NCBI GenBank assembly: GCA_035651755.1
Contig: DASRFA010000017.1
Coordinates: 124,001-188,000, forward strand
DNA: 64,000 nucleotides
From: DASRFA01 sp035651755
Lineage (GTDB): Bacteria; Desulfobacterota; Binatia; UBA12015
Direction of reading: 5' to 3'
In this document: piece by piece, positions 49,803 to 59,124 of the stretch
How positions within the stretch are numbered: position 1 is the first letter of the stretch
Layout of the letters: the number at the start of each line of letters is the position of its first letter
Program-made: the position numbers and the translations under genes
Notes under the pieces: model-generated
What the model was told of the DNA's origin: nothing
The model's input: only the letters and a program-made list of their open reading frames with translations
The model's database searches: none

Positions 49803-49892
49803 GCGGTCCCGTGACAGGTCGCCCGCGCACGTTCAAGCGCGCGTTGGGCGCTTCGCTTCGATCGGCCGCCGAATCGCGGTAACGCTGTCCGG

Positions 49893-52250
49893 ATGGCTTT
49901 TCAGCGTCCGTCCCGCACCACCGCGACGCTCGTCGCCGCCGCAACCCTCGTCCTCGCCCGCTTCGTCGCCGGACGCGGCGCACGCGCGCTGGCGGGCCCC
50001 GACGACGACTCGCCGTGGCGGAGCGACGGCACGACTCCGAACGCGATCGCGCCGATCCACGACGGCGGCACGCTGGCCGACTACCCGACGAATGCCGACC
50101 CCGTGACCGGCCTCCGCATCCTGCCACCGACCCACAGCCAGCTCGTGCGCGGCCAGCGCTTCGATTTGCGGGTCGAGACGCAGATCCCGGCGAAGTCGCC
50201 GCCGAAGCTCGTCCGGCTCGCCGTGAACGGCGAGGACTTGAGCCAGGCGTTCCTCGCGCGCGTCGCGGCGCAGGGCGCGGGCGTCGAGAGCGGCACGCCG
50301 GCATCCGATCGACTCTTCGGCGCGACCGCGCGGAACCTCTCGTTCGATCGTGCGGGCACCTACCGCGTGCGCGCGACCGTCGCGGTCGACGGCGTCGAGC
50401 GCACGGTCGAGAACGACCTGGCGGTCGCCGAGCTCGACGTCGCGGCGAGCGCTCCGCGGCGCGTCGTCGTGTTCCTCGCGGACGGCATGGGCTTACCCAT
50501 CCGGACGGCCGCGCGCCTCGCCGGGCGCGGCGTCTTCGAGGGGCGCGCGCGAGCGCCGCTCGCGATGGACGGCTTCGACGAGTTCGGGCTCGTGCGCACC
50601 TCGTCCTTCGACAGCATCATCACCGACTCGGCGCCCGGGATGGCGAGCGACCTGACGGGCGTCAAGCAACCCGACAACGCGCTCAACGTCTCGGTCGACA
50701 ACACCCCGGAGAACAGCCTCGACAACCCGCGCATCGAGACCATCTTCGAGCTCTTGAAGCGCACGCGCGGCTGGCGCACCGGCGTCGTGACCGACGCCTT
50801 CGCGACCGACGCGACGCCCGCCGCGACCGCCGCGCACACGCGCGCGCGCCGCGACCGCTTCGCGATCGCGCAGCAGATGATCCATTTCTACCGCGACGGG
50901 ACCGCACAGCCCGCGACCGGATTCGCGGCGCTCTCCGAGCTGACGCAGCCGCTCGACGTGCTGCTCGGCGGGGGCGCCGCCGACTGGCTCCGCGCCGACG
51001 ATCCCGAGCTCGGCGCCTTCTACGAGTACCCGCCGGTCCCGCCCGACGACCCCGATGCCGCGAAGAAGCGCCGCGCGGACGTCGCGCCGCTGCGCGAGGC
51101 CGCGGCACGCGGCTGGTCGGTGGTCCGGAACGCGCGCGAGCTCGCCGAGGCGCGCGCGGACGCCCCTCTCCTCGGCATCTTCACGGGAGAGTTCCGCACG
51201 ACGTCGACCGGTCTCGGTCCCGACAATCTGCCCGGCCGGCTCGATCGCATGGTGGCGCGCGGCGAGGCGACGATCCGCGGCCGCGACGCGACCGCCCCGG
51301 AGATCGGCATGAGCCGGCCGCCGCCGTTCGGAACAGGCTGCGGCGCGACGATCGCCGACTGCTTCCGCGCCGTGCCGGCGAAGCTCGAGATGGTGAAGAA
51401 GGCGATCGCGGTCCTGAACGCGCTCGCCGGTGACGACGGCAGCTGGATCCTGCTCGTCGAGCAGTCGCAGACCGACAAGCTCGGGCACGTGCTCGAGTAC
51501 GAGCGCGTCGTCTACGAGGCCCTCGAGCTCGACCAGACGATCGCCTGGGTGCTGGCCGAGGTCGCGAAGGACGGCCGCACGCTCGTCGTCCAGACGTCGG
51601 ACCACGCGCAGCCCGAGACGACGATCGGCGTCGTCCTGACGCAGGCGATCGCGGCCGGCGGCGTCACTTCGCCCGGCGGCTGCTTCAGCGGCGGGCGCTA
51701 TCCGCTCCGCCTCGGCTCCGACCCGGACGGCACCGAGCCGTGCAAGCTCCAGGACGCCGTCGGCACGTTCGACGACGCGTCGCCGCCGACGTACCGCGAC
51801 GCGAACGGCGACGGCTTCCCGGACGACCCCGACCCGTCCGTCAAGCTCGTGATCGACGACGGCGGACGGCCGACGTACTCGCAGAACTTCCTGACGGACT
51901 TCCAGCCGCTCGTCCCCGCGGATCCGATGGACTCCTCGCTGCCCAACCCTGCGCGGGATCCCGACGGCCTCCTCCTCACCGGGAACATGCCCACGCGGAG
52001 CCTCCCCGGCGCGGCGAACAAGAGCGAGAGGAGCGTGAGCGTCGCGCCGCATTCCGGCGACGACGTGCCGATCGGCGCGTCCGGGCCGGGCGCGGCGCTG
52101 TTCGGCGGCTCGTACGAGAACACCGACATCCTGCCGCGCATCGCGGCGGCGCTTTCGGGCGTGACGGCGCGCGCCGCCCTGCGCCGCGGAGGCTCGTCCA
52201 CCGGCGTGCCCGACGTCGCGCCGCCGGCGGCCGCGCTGAAGGGCCTGTGA
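49893..52250 (+). CDS. secreted alkaline phosphatase (PhoA-like)
   Basis: This 785-residue protein has an Arg-containing N-terminal hydrophobic stretch (about 10-34) likely to be a signal peptide, a beta-rich insert (40-185), then the alkaline phosphatase core. FLADGMG holds the first metal Asp, ITDSAPGMAS carries the nucleophile Ser, QTDKLGHV gives Asp and His ligands, TSDHAQPET the Asp-His pair and APHSGDDVPIG the last His. All ligands are present. It is longer than E. coli PhoA because of the N-terminal domain and a roughly 100-residue insertion near 600-700. Phosphate scavenging outside the cytoplasm is expected. Confidence 0.88.
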   Translation: MAFQRPSRTTATLVAAATLVLARFVAGRGARALAGPDDDSPWRSDGTTPNAIAPIHDGGTLADYPTNADPVTGLRILPPTHSQLVRGQRFDLRVETQIPAKSPPKLVRLAVNGEDLSQAFLARVAAQGAGVESGTPASDRLFGATARNLSFDRAGTYRVRATVAVDGVERTVENDLAVAELDVAASAPRRVVVFLADGMGLPIRTAARLAGRGVFEGRARAPLAMDGFDEFGLVRTSSFDSIITDSAPGMASDLTGVKQPDNALNVSVDNTPENSLDNPRIETIFELLKRTRGWRTGVVTDAFATDATPAATAAHTRARRDRFAIAQQMIHFYRDGTAQPATGFAALSELTQPLDVLLGGGAADWLRADDPELGAFYEYPPVPPDDPDAAKKRRADVAPLREAAARGWSVVRNARELAEARADAPLLGIFTGEFRTTSTGLGPDNLPGRLDRMVARGEATIRGRDATAPEIGMSRPPPFGTGCGATIADCFRAVPAKLEMVKKAIAVLNALAGDDGSWILLVEQSQTDKLGHVLEYERVVYEALELDQTIAWVLAEVAKDGRTLVVQTSDHAQPETTIGVVLTQAIAAGGVTSPGGCFSGGRYPLRLGSDPDGTEPCKLQDAVGTFDDASPPTYRDANGDGFPDDPDPSVKLVIDDGGRPTYSQNFLTDFQPLVPADPMDSSLPNPARDPDGLLLTGNMPTRSLPGAANKSERSVSVAPHSGDDVPIGASGPGAALFGGSYENTDILPRIAAALSGVTARAALRRGGSSTGVPDVAPPAAALKGL

Positions 52251-52374
52251 TCCGGCCGGCGATCGACCGCGGCCGCGTCACGAGCACGCGTCCTTGGCAG
52301 CACGGACTTTTGCTCGTTGACCGACCCGCCCTTCTGGGAGATCATCGGAGCATTCCGCCCTCACCAGGCCCGCC

Positions 52375-53802
52375 ATGGCGCTGACCCTTCCCGTCCTGCT
52401 CACCTCCGCGAAGCCGGCCGTTCCGCTCGACGGGTTCGTCCACCCGGATTTCATCCCCGTCGCGGACTCCCTCCGCCGCCAGCTCGACGGCAGCCCCGGC
52501 GGCGCGGCGGTGTGCGTCTACCACGAGGGCGAGGTCGTCGTGGACCTGTGGGGCGGCCTCCGGGACGCGACCGGGAGCCCGTGGCAGCGCGACACCATGT
52601 CGCCCAGCTTCTCGACCACCAAGGGCGTCGCGGCGACGGTCGTCCACATCCTCGCCGACCGCCGGGTGATCGACTACGACGCGCGCGTCGCCGACTACTG
52701 GCCCGAGTTCGCGCAAGCGGGCAAGCACGCGATCACCGTGCGCCACGTGCTCGCGCACCAGTCCGGCCTGTACCACATCCGCCAGATGATCGATCGCGCC
52801 GATCGCATGCTCGACTGGGAGTTCATGGTGCGTGCGATCGAGCGGGCGACGCCGGTGCACGAGCCCGGGAAGCGCACCGGCTACCATGGCTTGACGTTCG
52901 GCTACCTCGTCGGCGAGCTCGTGCGGCGGGCGACCGGCCGCCCGTTCTCGCAGGTCGTGCGCGAGGAGATCGCCGAGCCGCTCGCGCTCGACGGCCTCTA
53001 CATCGGCGCGCCCGAGGACGCGCTCGAGCGCGCCGCGCAGCTCGTGTGGCCGGGAAACGGCGGCTCGCTCGCGTCGCAGCTCGGCTGGCTCCGCGGTCGA
53101 TCCCGCGAGATCGGCGAGGTCGCGGAATGGTCGGCCGGCATCGTGCAGAGGCTGCTCGATCTCGCGGGCGTCGAGCTCGATCTCCCGAGCATCCTCGACG
53201 CGCTCGCGCCGCGCGGGATCGGCGAGTTCGACTTCGGCGCCCAGGAGACGCTGCGCGCCGCGATCCCGGCCGCGAACGGGCTCTTCACCGCGCGCTCGCT
53301 CGCGCGCATGTACGCGTGCCTCGCGGGCGGCGGCGCGATCGACGGCGTGCGGCTCCTGTCGCGCGAGGCGCTTCGCCGCGCGACCGAGGTGCAGCCGCCG
53401 GCGGCGAGCCGCGTCGTCATCCCCTTCGACATGCGCTGGCGCCTCGGGTACCACGGCGTCTTCACGACGCGCGGCGTTCCGCGCCACGCGTTCGGGCACT
53501 TCGGATTCGGCGGATCGGGCGCGTGGGCGGACCCCAGCCGCGACCTCGCGATGGCGCTCATCGTCAACAGCGGCCTCGGGACGCCGTTCGGCGACTTCCG
53601 CACCGCGCGCGTGAGCGGCGTCGTGCTGTCGTGCGCGCGCGAGCGGCGCGCAGCCGCGCGCGCGCGGCGCGCTCTGACCGCCGCCCTGCCGCCCGCTGCA
53701 CCGGCGACCGTCGCAACCCCGGTGTCGAGGCGGACGCGCGCCGGGGTCGCGGATGGGTCGGACGCCGCGCCGGACGTCGCACCGGAGCGCCTGGCGGGCT
53801 GA
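52375..53802 (+). CDS. serine hydrolase of the class C beta-lactamase / EstB family
   Basis: This 475-residue protein has SFSTTKG (S80-x2-K83) and Y170-H-G, which replaces the Y-x-N motif as in esterases of this family. HAFGHFGFGGSG supplies the third motif, with His-x-Gly in place of Lys-Thr-Gly. There is no signal peptide, so an intracellular esterase or amidase is more likely than a beta-lactamase. The last 50 residues are Ala/Arg/Pro-rich low complexity. It is read toward a second EEP-fold gene 37 bases downstream. Confidence 0.88.
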   Translation: MALTLPVLLTSAKPAVPLDGFVHPDFIPVADSLRRQLDGSPGGAAVCVYHEGEVVVDLWGGLRDATGSPWQRDTMSPSFSTTKGVAATVVHILADRRVIDYDARVADYWPEFAQAGKHAITVRHVLAHQSGLYHIRQMIDRADRMLDWEFMVRAIERATPVHEPGKRTGYHGLTFGYLVGELVRRATGRPFSQVVREEIAEPLALDGLYIGAPEDALERAAQLVWPGNGGSLASQLGWLRGRSREIGEVAEWSAGIVQRLLDLAGVELDLPSILDALAPRGIGEFDFGAQETLRAAIPAANGLFTARSLARMYACLAGGGAIDGVRLLSREALRRATEVQPPAASRVVIPFDMRWRLGYHGVFTTRGVPRHAFGHFGFGGSGAWADPSRDLAMALIVNSGLGTPFGDFRTARVSGVVLSCARERRAAARARRALTAALPPAAPATVATPVSRRTRAGVADGSDAAPDVAPERLAG

Positions 53803-53839
53803 CGACCGCCCGACGGTGCACGAAGGGCGACGGCGAGCG

Positions 53840-54673
53840 ATGGACCGGCCGCGGTTGCGCGTCCTGACGCTCAACTGCTGGAACGTCTCGGCGCCGTTCG
53901 AGGAGCGGATGGCGGCCGCGCGGGCGGCGATCGCCGACCTCGCGCCCGACCTGATCGGGCTCCAGGAGATCATCGTGCGCCGCGACGGCTTCGATCAGGC
54001 GGCGCTCGTCCTCGAGGGGCTCGGGTACGAGCGCGTGTTCGGCGCCGCGTTTCGCTTCGACGGCTCCGGGACCATCCTCCCGCCCGAATCGGACGGCGAC
54101 GCGTTCGGGAACGCCGTTGCGGCGCGCTGGCCGATCGCGCGGAGCGAGCTGCGACGCCTTCCGGGCGCGGAGTCGGGCGAGCGCCGGAGCGCCATCGGCG
54201 CGATCGTCGATTCGCCCTTCGGCGCGATTCCCTTCGTCTGCACGCACCTCAACTGGAAGCTCCATCACGGGGTCTTTCGCGAGCGCCAGGCGATGGCGCT
54301 CGCCGACTTCGCGGCCGAATGGTCGGCCGGGGCCGACTTCCCGCCGATCGTCGTCGGCGATCTCAACGCCGAGCCCGACTCGAGCGAGGTGCGCTACCTC
54401 TGTGGCCTCGCCTCGCTCGAAGGGCGGAGCACCTACTTCCAGGATGCCTGGCGCGTCGCCGGCGACGGCGGCCCCGGGTACACCTGGGACAATCGCAACC
54501 CGTACGCCGCCTACAACTTCGAGCCGAATCGCCGCCTCGACTACGTCCTCGTCGGCCTCGCCCGGAGCGACGGCCGCGGGTTCGTGGAGTCCGCGCGCCT
54601 CGCGCTCGACGAGCCGATCGACGGCGTGTTCCCGAGCGATCACTTCGGTCTCGTCGTCGACGTGCGGGTCTGA
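53840..54673 (+). CDS. endonuclease/exonuclease/phosphatase family protein
   Basis: This 277-residue cytoplasmic protein begins RLRVLTLNCWNVSAP and has DLIGLQEII (Mg Glu), VCTHLNWKL, VVGDLNAEPDSSE and FPSDHFGLVV (Asp-His). The residues match the EEP core used by sphingomyelinase-, synaptojanin- and nuclease-like enzymes. No signal peptide or nucleic-acid-binding extras are visible, so phosphodiesterase on a small substrate is plausible. It follows the serine hydrolase and precedes a DUF72 gene on the same strand. Confidence 0.87.
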   Translation: MDRPRLRVLTLNCWNVSAPFEERMAAARAAIADLAPDLIGLQEIIVRRDGFDQAALVLEGLGYERVFGAAFRFDGSGTILPPESDGDAFGNAVAARWPIARSELRRLPGAESGERRSAIGAIVDSPFGAIPFVCTHLNWKLHHGVFRERQAMALADFAAEWSAGADFPPIVVGDLNAEPDSSEVRYLCGLASLEGRSTYFQDAWRVAGDGGPGYTWDNRNPYAAYNFEPNRRLDYVLVGLARSDGRGFVESARLALDEPIDGVFPSDHFGLVVDVRV

Positions 54674-54728
54674 ACCGCCGCTTTCGGCTCTGCGCCTGGC
54701 CGCTTCGTGTCGGGCAGGCCGACGCGCT

Positions 54729-55538
54729 ATGGTGCCGTCCGTGCGCCTCGCGGTCGGCACGAGCGGCTACGCCTACAAGGAGTGGAAGGGGACGTTCTAC
54801 CCGGAGGACTGCAAGCCCGACGGGTTTCTCCGGTACTACTCGCAGCAGTTCCCGACCGTCGAGATCAACAACACGTTCTACCGGATGCCGAACGAGCGCA
54901 TCCTGCGGCAGTGGTCGGACGAGGTGCCCGCGGACTTCACCTTCGTCCTGAAGGCCCCGATGCGGATCACGCACCGGAGCCGCCTGCGCGAGGTCGGGCC
55001 GGACGTCGCGTACTTCTTGAAGACGGCGTCGTCGCTCGGCTCGCGCCTCGGGCCGATCCTCGTGCAGCTTCCGCCGAACTTCAAGAAGGACCTCGCTCGG
55101 CTCACCGACTTCCTCCAGCTTCTGCCCGAGGGGACGCGCGTCGCCTTCGAGTTCCGCCACGCGAGCTGGCTCGACGACGACGTCTACGCGGCGCTCCGCG
55201 CGCGCGACGCCGCGCTCTGCATCGCCGAAGCCGACCCGGAGGAATCCGACCTCCGCCCGGCCGACGTCGCGACCGCGTCGTGGGGCTACCTCCGCCTGCG
55301 CAAGGTCCAGTACGGCGAGGCCGATCTGACCGCCTGGGTCGATCGCGTCCGCGGACGCCCGTGGCGCGACGCGTTCGTCTTCTTCAAGCACGAGGACGCC
55401 GGTACCGGGCCGCGTCTCGCGCGGCAGTTCGCCGAGCTCTGGGACCGCGCGGGAGCGGGCGCGACGCCTGCGCGCGCCCCGGCGCGCGAGCCGAAGCCGG
55501 AAGCCGCGCGCGAGCGGATCCCGACGCGCGCCGGCTGA
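54729..55538 (+). CDS. DUF72 family protein (YecE-like)
   Basis: This 269-residue protein begins RLAVGTSGYAYKEWKGTFYP, the DUF72 signature, and continues INNTFYRMPNERILRQW, DFTFVLKAPMRITH, GPILVQLPPNFKKDL, VAFEFRHASWL and DAFVFFKHED. DUF72 proteins are TIM-barrel-like with a conserved polar pocket and have no agreed reaction. The last 35 residues are Ala/Pro/Arg-rich. The cytochrome P450 gene begins 11 bases after its stop, so they are likely co-transcribed. Confidence 0.9.
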   Translation: MVPSVRLAVGTSGYAYKEWKGTFYPEDCKPDGFLRYYSQQFPTVEINNTFYRMPNERILRQWSDEVPADFTFVLKAPMRITHRSRLREVGPDVAYFLKTASSLGSRLGPILVQLPPNFKKDLARLTDFLQLLPEGTRVAFEFRHASWLDDDVYAALRARDAALCIAEADPEESDLRPADVATASWGYLRLRKVQYGEADLTAWVDRVRGRPWRDAFVFFKHEDAGTGPRLARQFAELWDRAGAGATPARAPAREPKPEAARERIPTRAG

Positions 55539-55549
55539 GGCTTCCCACG

Positions 55550-56767
55550 ATGGCCGTCGTGACCGAGACCTCCGCCGCCTTCGACTTCAACCCGCTCGAT
55601 CCCGCCACGCGCGACGATCCGTTTCCGTGGTACGCGCGCGGTCGCGCCGATCATCCGGTCCATCGCCACCCCGCGCTGCCGATCGTCTCGATGTTCCGCT
55701 ACGACGACGTCCTCGCGATCCTCCGCGACGCCGCGGGCTGGTCGTCCGACATCCCGCTGCCTCCCGGGATCGAGCTGCCGCCCGACTTCGCGCCCAGCAT
55801 GCTGATCACCGACCCGCCGGAGCACGGGCGGCTCCGCGGCCTCGTGAACCAGGCGTTCACGCCTCGCATGGTGGCGCGCCTCGAGGACCGCATCCGCGCG
55901 GTCGCCGACGAGCTGCTCGACGACGCGCTCGAGCGCGGCCGCGTGGACCTCATCGAGTCGTTCACGCACCCGTTGCCGGTCATCGTGATCGCCGAGATGA
56001 TCGGCGTTCCGGTCGGCGATCGCGAGGACTTCAAGCGCTGGTCGGACGAGCTGGTGGAGGACCTCGGGACCGGGATCCTCGCGTTCTCGCCCGACCAGCT
56101 CGATCGTCAAGCGCGGATCCGCGGCGAGATGGCGCGCTACTTCGAGCCGCTCATCGCGGCGCGGCGCGCCGACCCGCGCGAGGACCTGCTGTCCGGTCTC
56201 GTCGCGGCGGAGCTCGAGGGCTCCCGCCTGTCGTTCAACGAGATGATCTCGATGCTCGTCTTGCTGCTGGTCGCGGGCAACGAGACGACGACGAACCTGA
56301 TCGGCAACGCGGCCCTCGCCCTCCTCCGCGAGGGCGGCCAGCTCGCGCGCCTGCGCGCGGACCGCGGTCTCCTCGCGAGCGCCGTCGACGAGGTGCTGCG
56401 CTGGGACTCGCCCGTGCAGGCGACCGTCCGGCGCGCGACGCGACGGGCGGAGATCCGCGGCCACACGGTGGCGGAGGGCGAGCTGGCGCTCGTCTGGATC
56501 GGATCCGCGAACCGCGACGAGGAGATCTTTCCGGACCCCGATCGCTTCGACGTCGCGCGCGACCCCAATCGCCACATCGCGTTCGGCTTCGGGACGCACT
56601 ACTGCCTGGGCGCGAACCTCGCGCGCCTCGAGGCGCGGATCGCGCTCGACGCGCTCCTCGGGCGCACGCGCTCGTTCGAGCGCGTGGCCGGCGAGCCGGT
56701 CGCGCGCACCGAGAGCTTCATCCTGCGCGGGGTGCGGAAGCTGCCGGTGGAGCTGCTCCCCGCCTGA
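55550..56767 (+). CDS. cytochrome P450
   Basis: This 405-residue bacterial P450 has the I-helix oxygen-activation motif AGNETTTNLIG (about 240-250), the E-x2-R charge pair in DEVLRWDSPV, and the heme-binding loop FGFGTHYCLGANLAR, in which Cys is the iron ligand. It belongs to the soluble class I type that needs a ferredoxin and reductase, such as those related to the 8.7-kb fusion. Substrate motifs resemble P450s that hydroxylate terpenoids and steroids. It ends 3 bases from the convergent NnrU-like gene. Confidence 0.93.
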   Translation: MAVVTETSAAFDFNPLDPATRDDPFPWYARGRADHPVHRHPALPIVSMFRYDDVLAILRDAAGWSSDIPLPPGIELPPDFAPSMLITDPPEHGRLRGLVNQAFTPRMVARLEDRIRAVADELLDDALERGRVDLIESFTHPLPVIVIAEMIGVPVGDREDFKRWSDELVEDLGTGILAFSPDQLDRQARIRGEMARYFEPLIAARRADPREDLLSGLVAAELEGSRLSFNEMISMLVLLLVAGNETTTNLIGNAALALLREGGQLARLRADRGLLASAVDEVLRWDSPVQATVRRATRRAEIRGHTVAEGELALVWIGSANRDEEIFPDPDRFDVARDPNRHIAFGFGTHYCLGANLARLEARIALDALLGRTRSFERVAGEPVARTESFILRGVRKLPVELLPA

Positions 56768-56770
56768 CAG

Positions 56771-57460
56771 TCACGGCAGCGGCGACACGCCGAAGAGCGC
56801 GCGGTGCGAGGCGAGGAGGATCGCGTACGCCGCAGCGGCCGCCGCGAGTCGGCCCGCGCCGATCTCCCGGAGCGCGAGCCGATTCCTGCCGGCGGCAATC
56901 GCCGCGAACGGCACGACGGAGGTCGCGCGCGCGAACGGATCCCACGCCGCCCCGAGCGCGGCGCGGCGCTTGCGATCGATCAGGAACGGTCCGAGCGCTG
57001 CGACGCCGAGGAACGTGCCGAAGAGCACGACCGACGCCGCGTCGCCGTTCGCGACCAGGTGCGCGATCGCCCAGAGCGCGACCCCCGTCAGAAACGGATG
57101 GCGCGTGATCCGGAGGATGCCGCGCGCCGGCTCGTCGGAGGTCTTCGCGAGCTGGGCTTCGCCGCCGACGACGGTCGGGCTCGGCGTCGCGAGGCCGATG
57201 ACGACGAGCGCGAACGCGAGCGCGACCAGCACGAGCGCGAGCGCGCGCGACGCGCCGGGCGGAGGCGTCCAGAGCGCCACGGTCGGAGCCGCGGCGTAGG
57301 CGCGCGCCATCCACCAGATCGCGGCCAGGGACGCGATCGAGAAGAGCCCGCGGAACGCGTTCTCACCGATGCGCGAGACGATCGCGCCGCGGAGCGCCGT
57401 ACCGGAGACGAAGACGTGGATGCCGGCGAAGAACGCCGCGGCGAGCACCAGAGACGCCAC
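56771..57460 (-). CDS. NnrU-like integral membrane protein
   Basis: This 229-residue protein has five to six hydrophobic helices and the NnrU-family segments HVFVSGTALRGAIVSRIGE, FRGLFSIASLAAIWWMARAY and GILRITRHPFLTGVALWAIAHL (His/Pro motif also seen in isoprenylcysteine methyltransferase-like folds). NnrU is associated with nitrogen-oxide metabolism in some bacteria, but such proteins also occur elsewhere. The 81 bases upstream to the cupin gene contain no feature I can support. Confidence 0.85.
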   Translation of the reverse strand: MASLVLAAAFFAGIHVFVSGTALRGAIVSRIGENAFRGLFSIASLAAIWWMARAYAAAPTVALWTPPPGASRALALVLVALAFALVVIGLATPSPTVVGGEAQLAKTSDEPARGILRITRHPFLTGVALWAIAHLVANGDAASVVLFGTFLGVAALGPFLIDRKRRAALGAAWDPFARATSVVPFAAIAAGRNRLALREIGAGRLAAAAAAYAILLASHRALFGVSPLP

Positions 57461-57541
57461 GCGAGCCCCTTTCGGGCGCCCGATGCTCGCGGTGCGCGGG
57501 CGTGGCGCCCGACCTCACCTGGCGCGAAGCGATCGTCTGCG

Positions 57542-57886
57542 TCAAGCCCCCCGTGCAGCTCGTTCGCTGCGCCGCTCGGCGACGAGCCAGACGTCGGTCA
57601 GCGCTTCGGTCGCGTGCCGGCGTCCGGCCGGAATCGCGAGCGGGCACGACGCGGGCACGAGGACGACGACCCGGCGCGCGGTCGCGACCGCGAGCCGACC
57701 GCGCAGCACGCGGAGGCGCTGCGCGTGGCCGTGCGCGTGCTCGCTCTCGCGATGGCCTCTCGGCTTGAACACGAGGAGGAGATCCGGCGCGAGCCGGAAG
57801 AGAGCGTGCCCGGACGGCTCGAGCGCGAGCGCGCCCTCGAGCGCGAGCGCGCGTCCGGCGCGCGCGGGACGATGAGCGCGCGTCAC
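57542..57886 (-). CDS. cupin-fold protein, putative
   Basis: This 114-residue protein has a beta-barrel pattern: FRLAPDLLLVFKPRG, then a His-rich metal site HRESEHAHGHAQRLRVLRG, LAVATARRVVVLVPASCPLAIPAGRRHATEAL and TDVWLVAE. The GxxHxHxH-type site and PAGRxH spacing match small cupins that bind Fe, Mn or Zn. The start at 57886 is the only one before the barrel. It follows a small coiled-coil gene by 34 bases on the same strand. Confidence 0.7.
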   Translation of the reverse strand: MTRAHRPARAGRALALEGALALEPSGHALFRLAPDLLLVFKPRGHRESEHAHGHAQRLRVLRGRLAVATARRVVVLVPASCPLAIPAGRRHATEALTDVWLVAERRSERAARGA

Positions 57887-57920
57887 CGCGGCGGTCGCGG
57901 GGGATCGGCCGGGCGCGAGG

Positions 57921-58163
57921 TCACTCCTTCGCCTTCAGCCGCGCCTCGTTGTCGTGGATGAATCCGCGGATGTCGTCCGCGGCGTCGAGCAGCTTCTGCC
58001 ACTGCTCCTTGTACAGCGTGACGGGAAAGCGCCCGAGCCCGTACACCGAGACTGCACCCTTCTCGCTCACCTTGATCGTCATGCCGCGGCCGGCCGACCG
58101 CTTCAGGCGCTCGTTCTCCGCGCGAAGCCGCTCGAGCTCCGCCTTGATCTCTTCGTCCGACAT
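57921..58163 (-). CDS. small conserved coiled-coil protein
   Basis: This 80-residue protein begins MSDEEIKAELERLRAENERLK, a heptad coiled coil (residues 4-24), followed by a compact segment KVSEKGAVSVYGLGRFPVTLYKEQW and a C-terminal helix. I recognise similar small hypothetical proteins in several bacterial phyla, but no function is known. The coiled coil suggests dimer formation. It lies between the transglutaminase and cupin genes. Confidence 0.8.
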   Translation of the reverse strand: MSDEEIKAELERLRAENERLKRSAGRGMTIKVSEKGAVSVYGLGRFPVTLYKEQWQKLLDAADDIRGFIHDNEARLKAKE

Positions 58164-58196
58164 GACGGCTGGCTCTATCAGACGGGCGAGCCGGCG

Positions 58197-59102
58197 CTAC
58201 TGCTGGGATTGCGTGCCCGCCGCGTCCGCGGCCGCTTCCCCTCCCGGCTCCGTCCGCTTCTCGACGGCGACCTCGACCGACATCCGCTCGACGCCGCCGG
58301 CGCTGCGGTACACGCCGCGGAGCGGCGTCGCGTCGCCGTAGTCGCGGCCGATCGCGACCCGGACGTGGCGCTCCGTCGTCCGCCCGCGGTGCGTCGGATC
58401 GAAGCCCGTCCAGCCGGCTCCCGGCAGCAGCGCCTCGATCCAGGCGTGGCTCGCCTGCTCGCTCGGCGCCGCGTCGCCGTCGCCGCTCGCGACGTATCCC
58501 GACACGTAGCGCGCAGGAAGGCCGGCGAGGCGCAGCATGCCGATCGTCAAGTGCGCGAAGTCCTGGCAGACGCCGCCGCCCGCGACCAGGACGTCGTCCA
58601 GGCTGGAATGCACGTGCGTCGCGCCGCGGTCGTACTCGAACTGATCGCGGACGAAGCGGACGATGCGGAGCGCGTACTCGTCCACCTGCTCGCTCGGAGC
58701 CGGTCGGCTCGCCCAGAAGAACTTCCGGAGGCGGTCGCTGAACGGGACGTAGCGGCTCGGGTTCAGGTACTCGAAGTGCTGGCGCGTGCGCGCGTCGTCC
58801 TCGCCGAGGAACTCCGAGAACGGCACGCGCGCCGCGCGGAGCGGCCGGGGCTCGGCGCGCTCGACCTCCGCGCTCGCGACGATCACGAGCTCCGGGTGCG
58901 GCGCGTGCAGCGAGATCGCGTGCACGGCATTGCCGAAGGCGTCGTCGAACCGGAGCACCGCCGCCGGCGGCTCGACGTCGACCCGCGACCACAGGCACCG
59001 CTGCCCCGCGCTCGGCCGCGGCGTCATGCGGACCTCGTTGTGCGACTCGTACGCCGGCTGGGTGTACGAGAAGCGCGTCGTGTGCCGGATCCGGAGGATC
59101 AT
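58197..59102 (-). CDS. transglutaminase-like family protein
   Basis: This 301-residue protein begins ILRIRHTTRFSYTQPAYESH, the common N-terminal beta domain of this family. The cysteine-protease-like core has GGGVCQDFAHLTIGML (catalytic Cys near 158), ASHAWIEALLPGAGWTGFD (His and Asp) and GRDYGDATPLRG. It is probably a peptidase or amide-forming enzyme. It is the third gene after the ATP-grasp and alpha-E genes, a trio found together in many bacteria and thought to modify peptides or amino acids. Confidence 0.92.
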   Translation of the reverse strand: MILRIRHTTRFSYTQPAYESHNEVRMTPRPSAGQRCLWSRVDVEPPAAVLRFDDAFGNAVHAISLHAPHPELVIVASAEVERAEPRPLRAARVPFSEFLGEDDARTRQHFEYLNPSRYVPFSDRLRKFFWASRPAPSEQVDEYALRIVRFVRDQFEYDRGATHVHSSLDDVLVAGGGVCQDFAHLTIGMLRLAGLPARYVSGYVASGDGDAAPSEQASHAWIEALLPGAGWTGFDPTHRGRTTERHVRVAIGRDYGDATPLRGVYRSAGGVERMSVEVAVEKRTEPGGEAAADAAGTQSQQ

Positions 59103-59124
59103 GTCACGCCGCCTCGCTCGGTCG

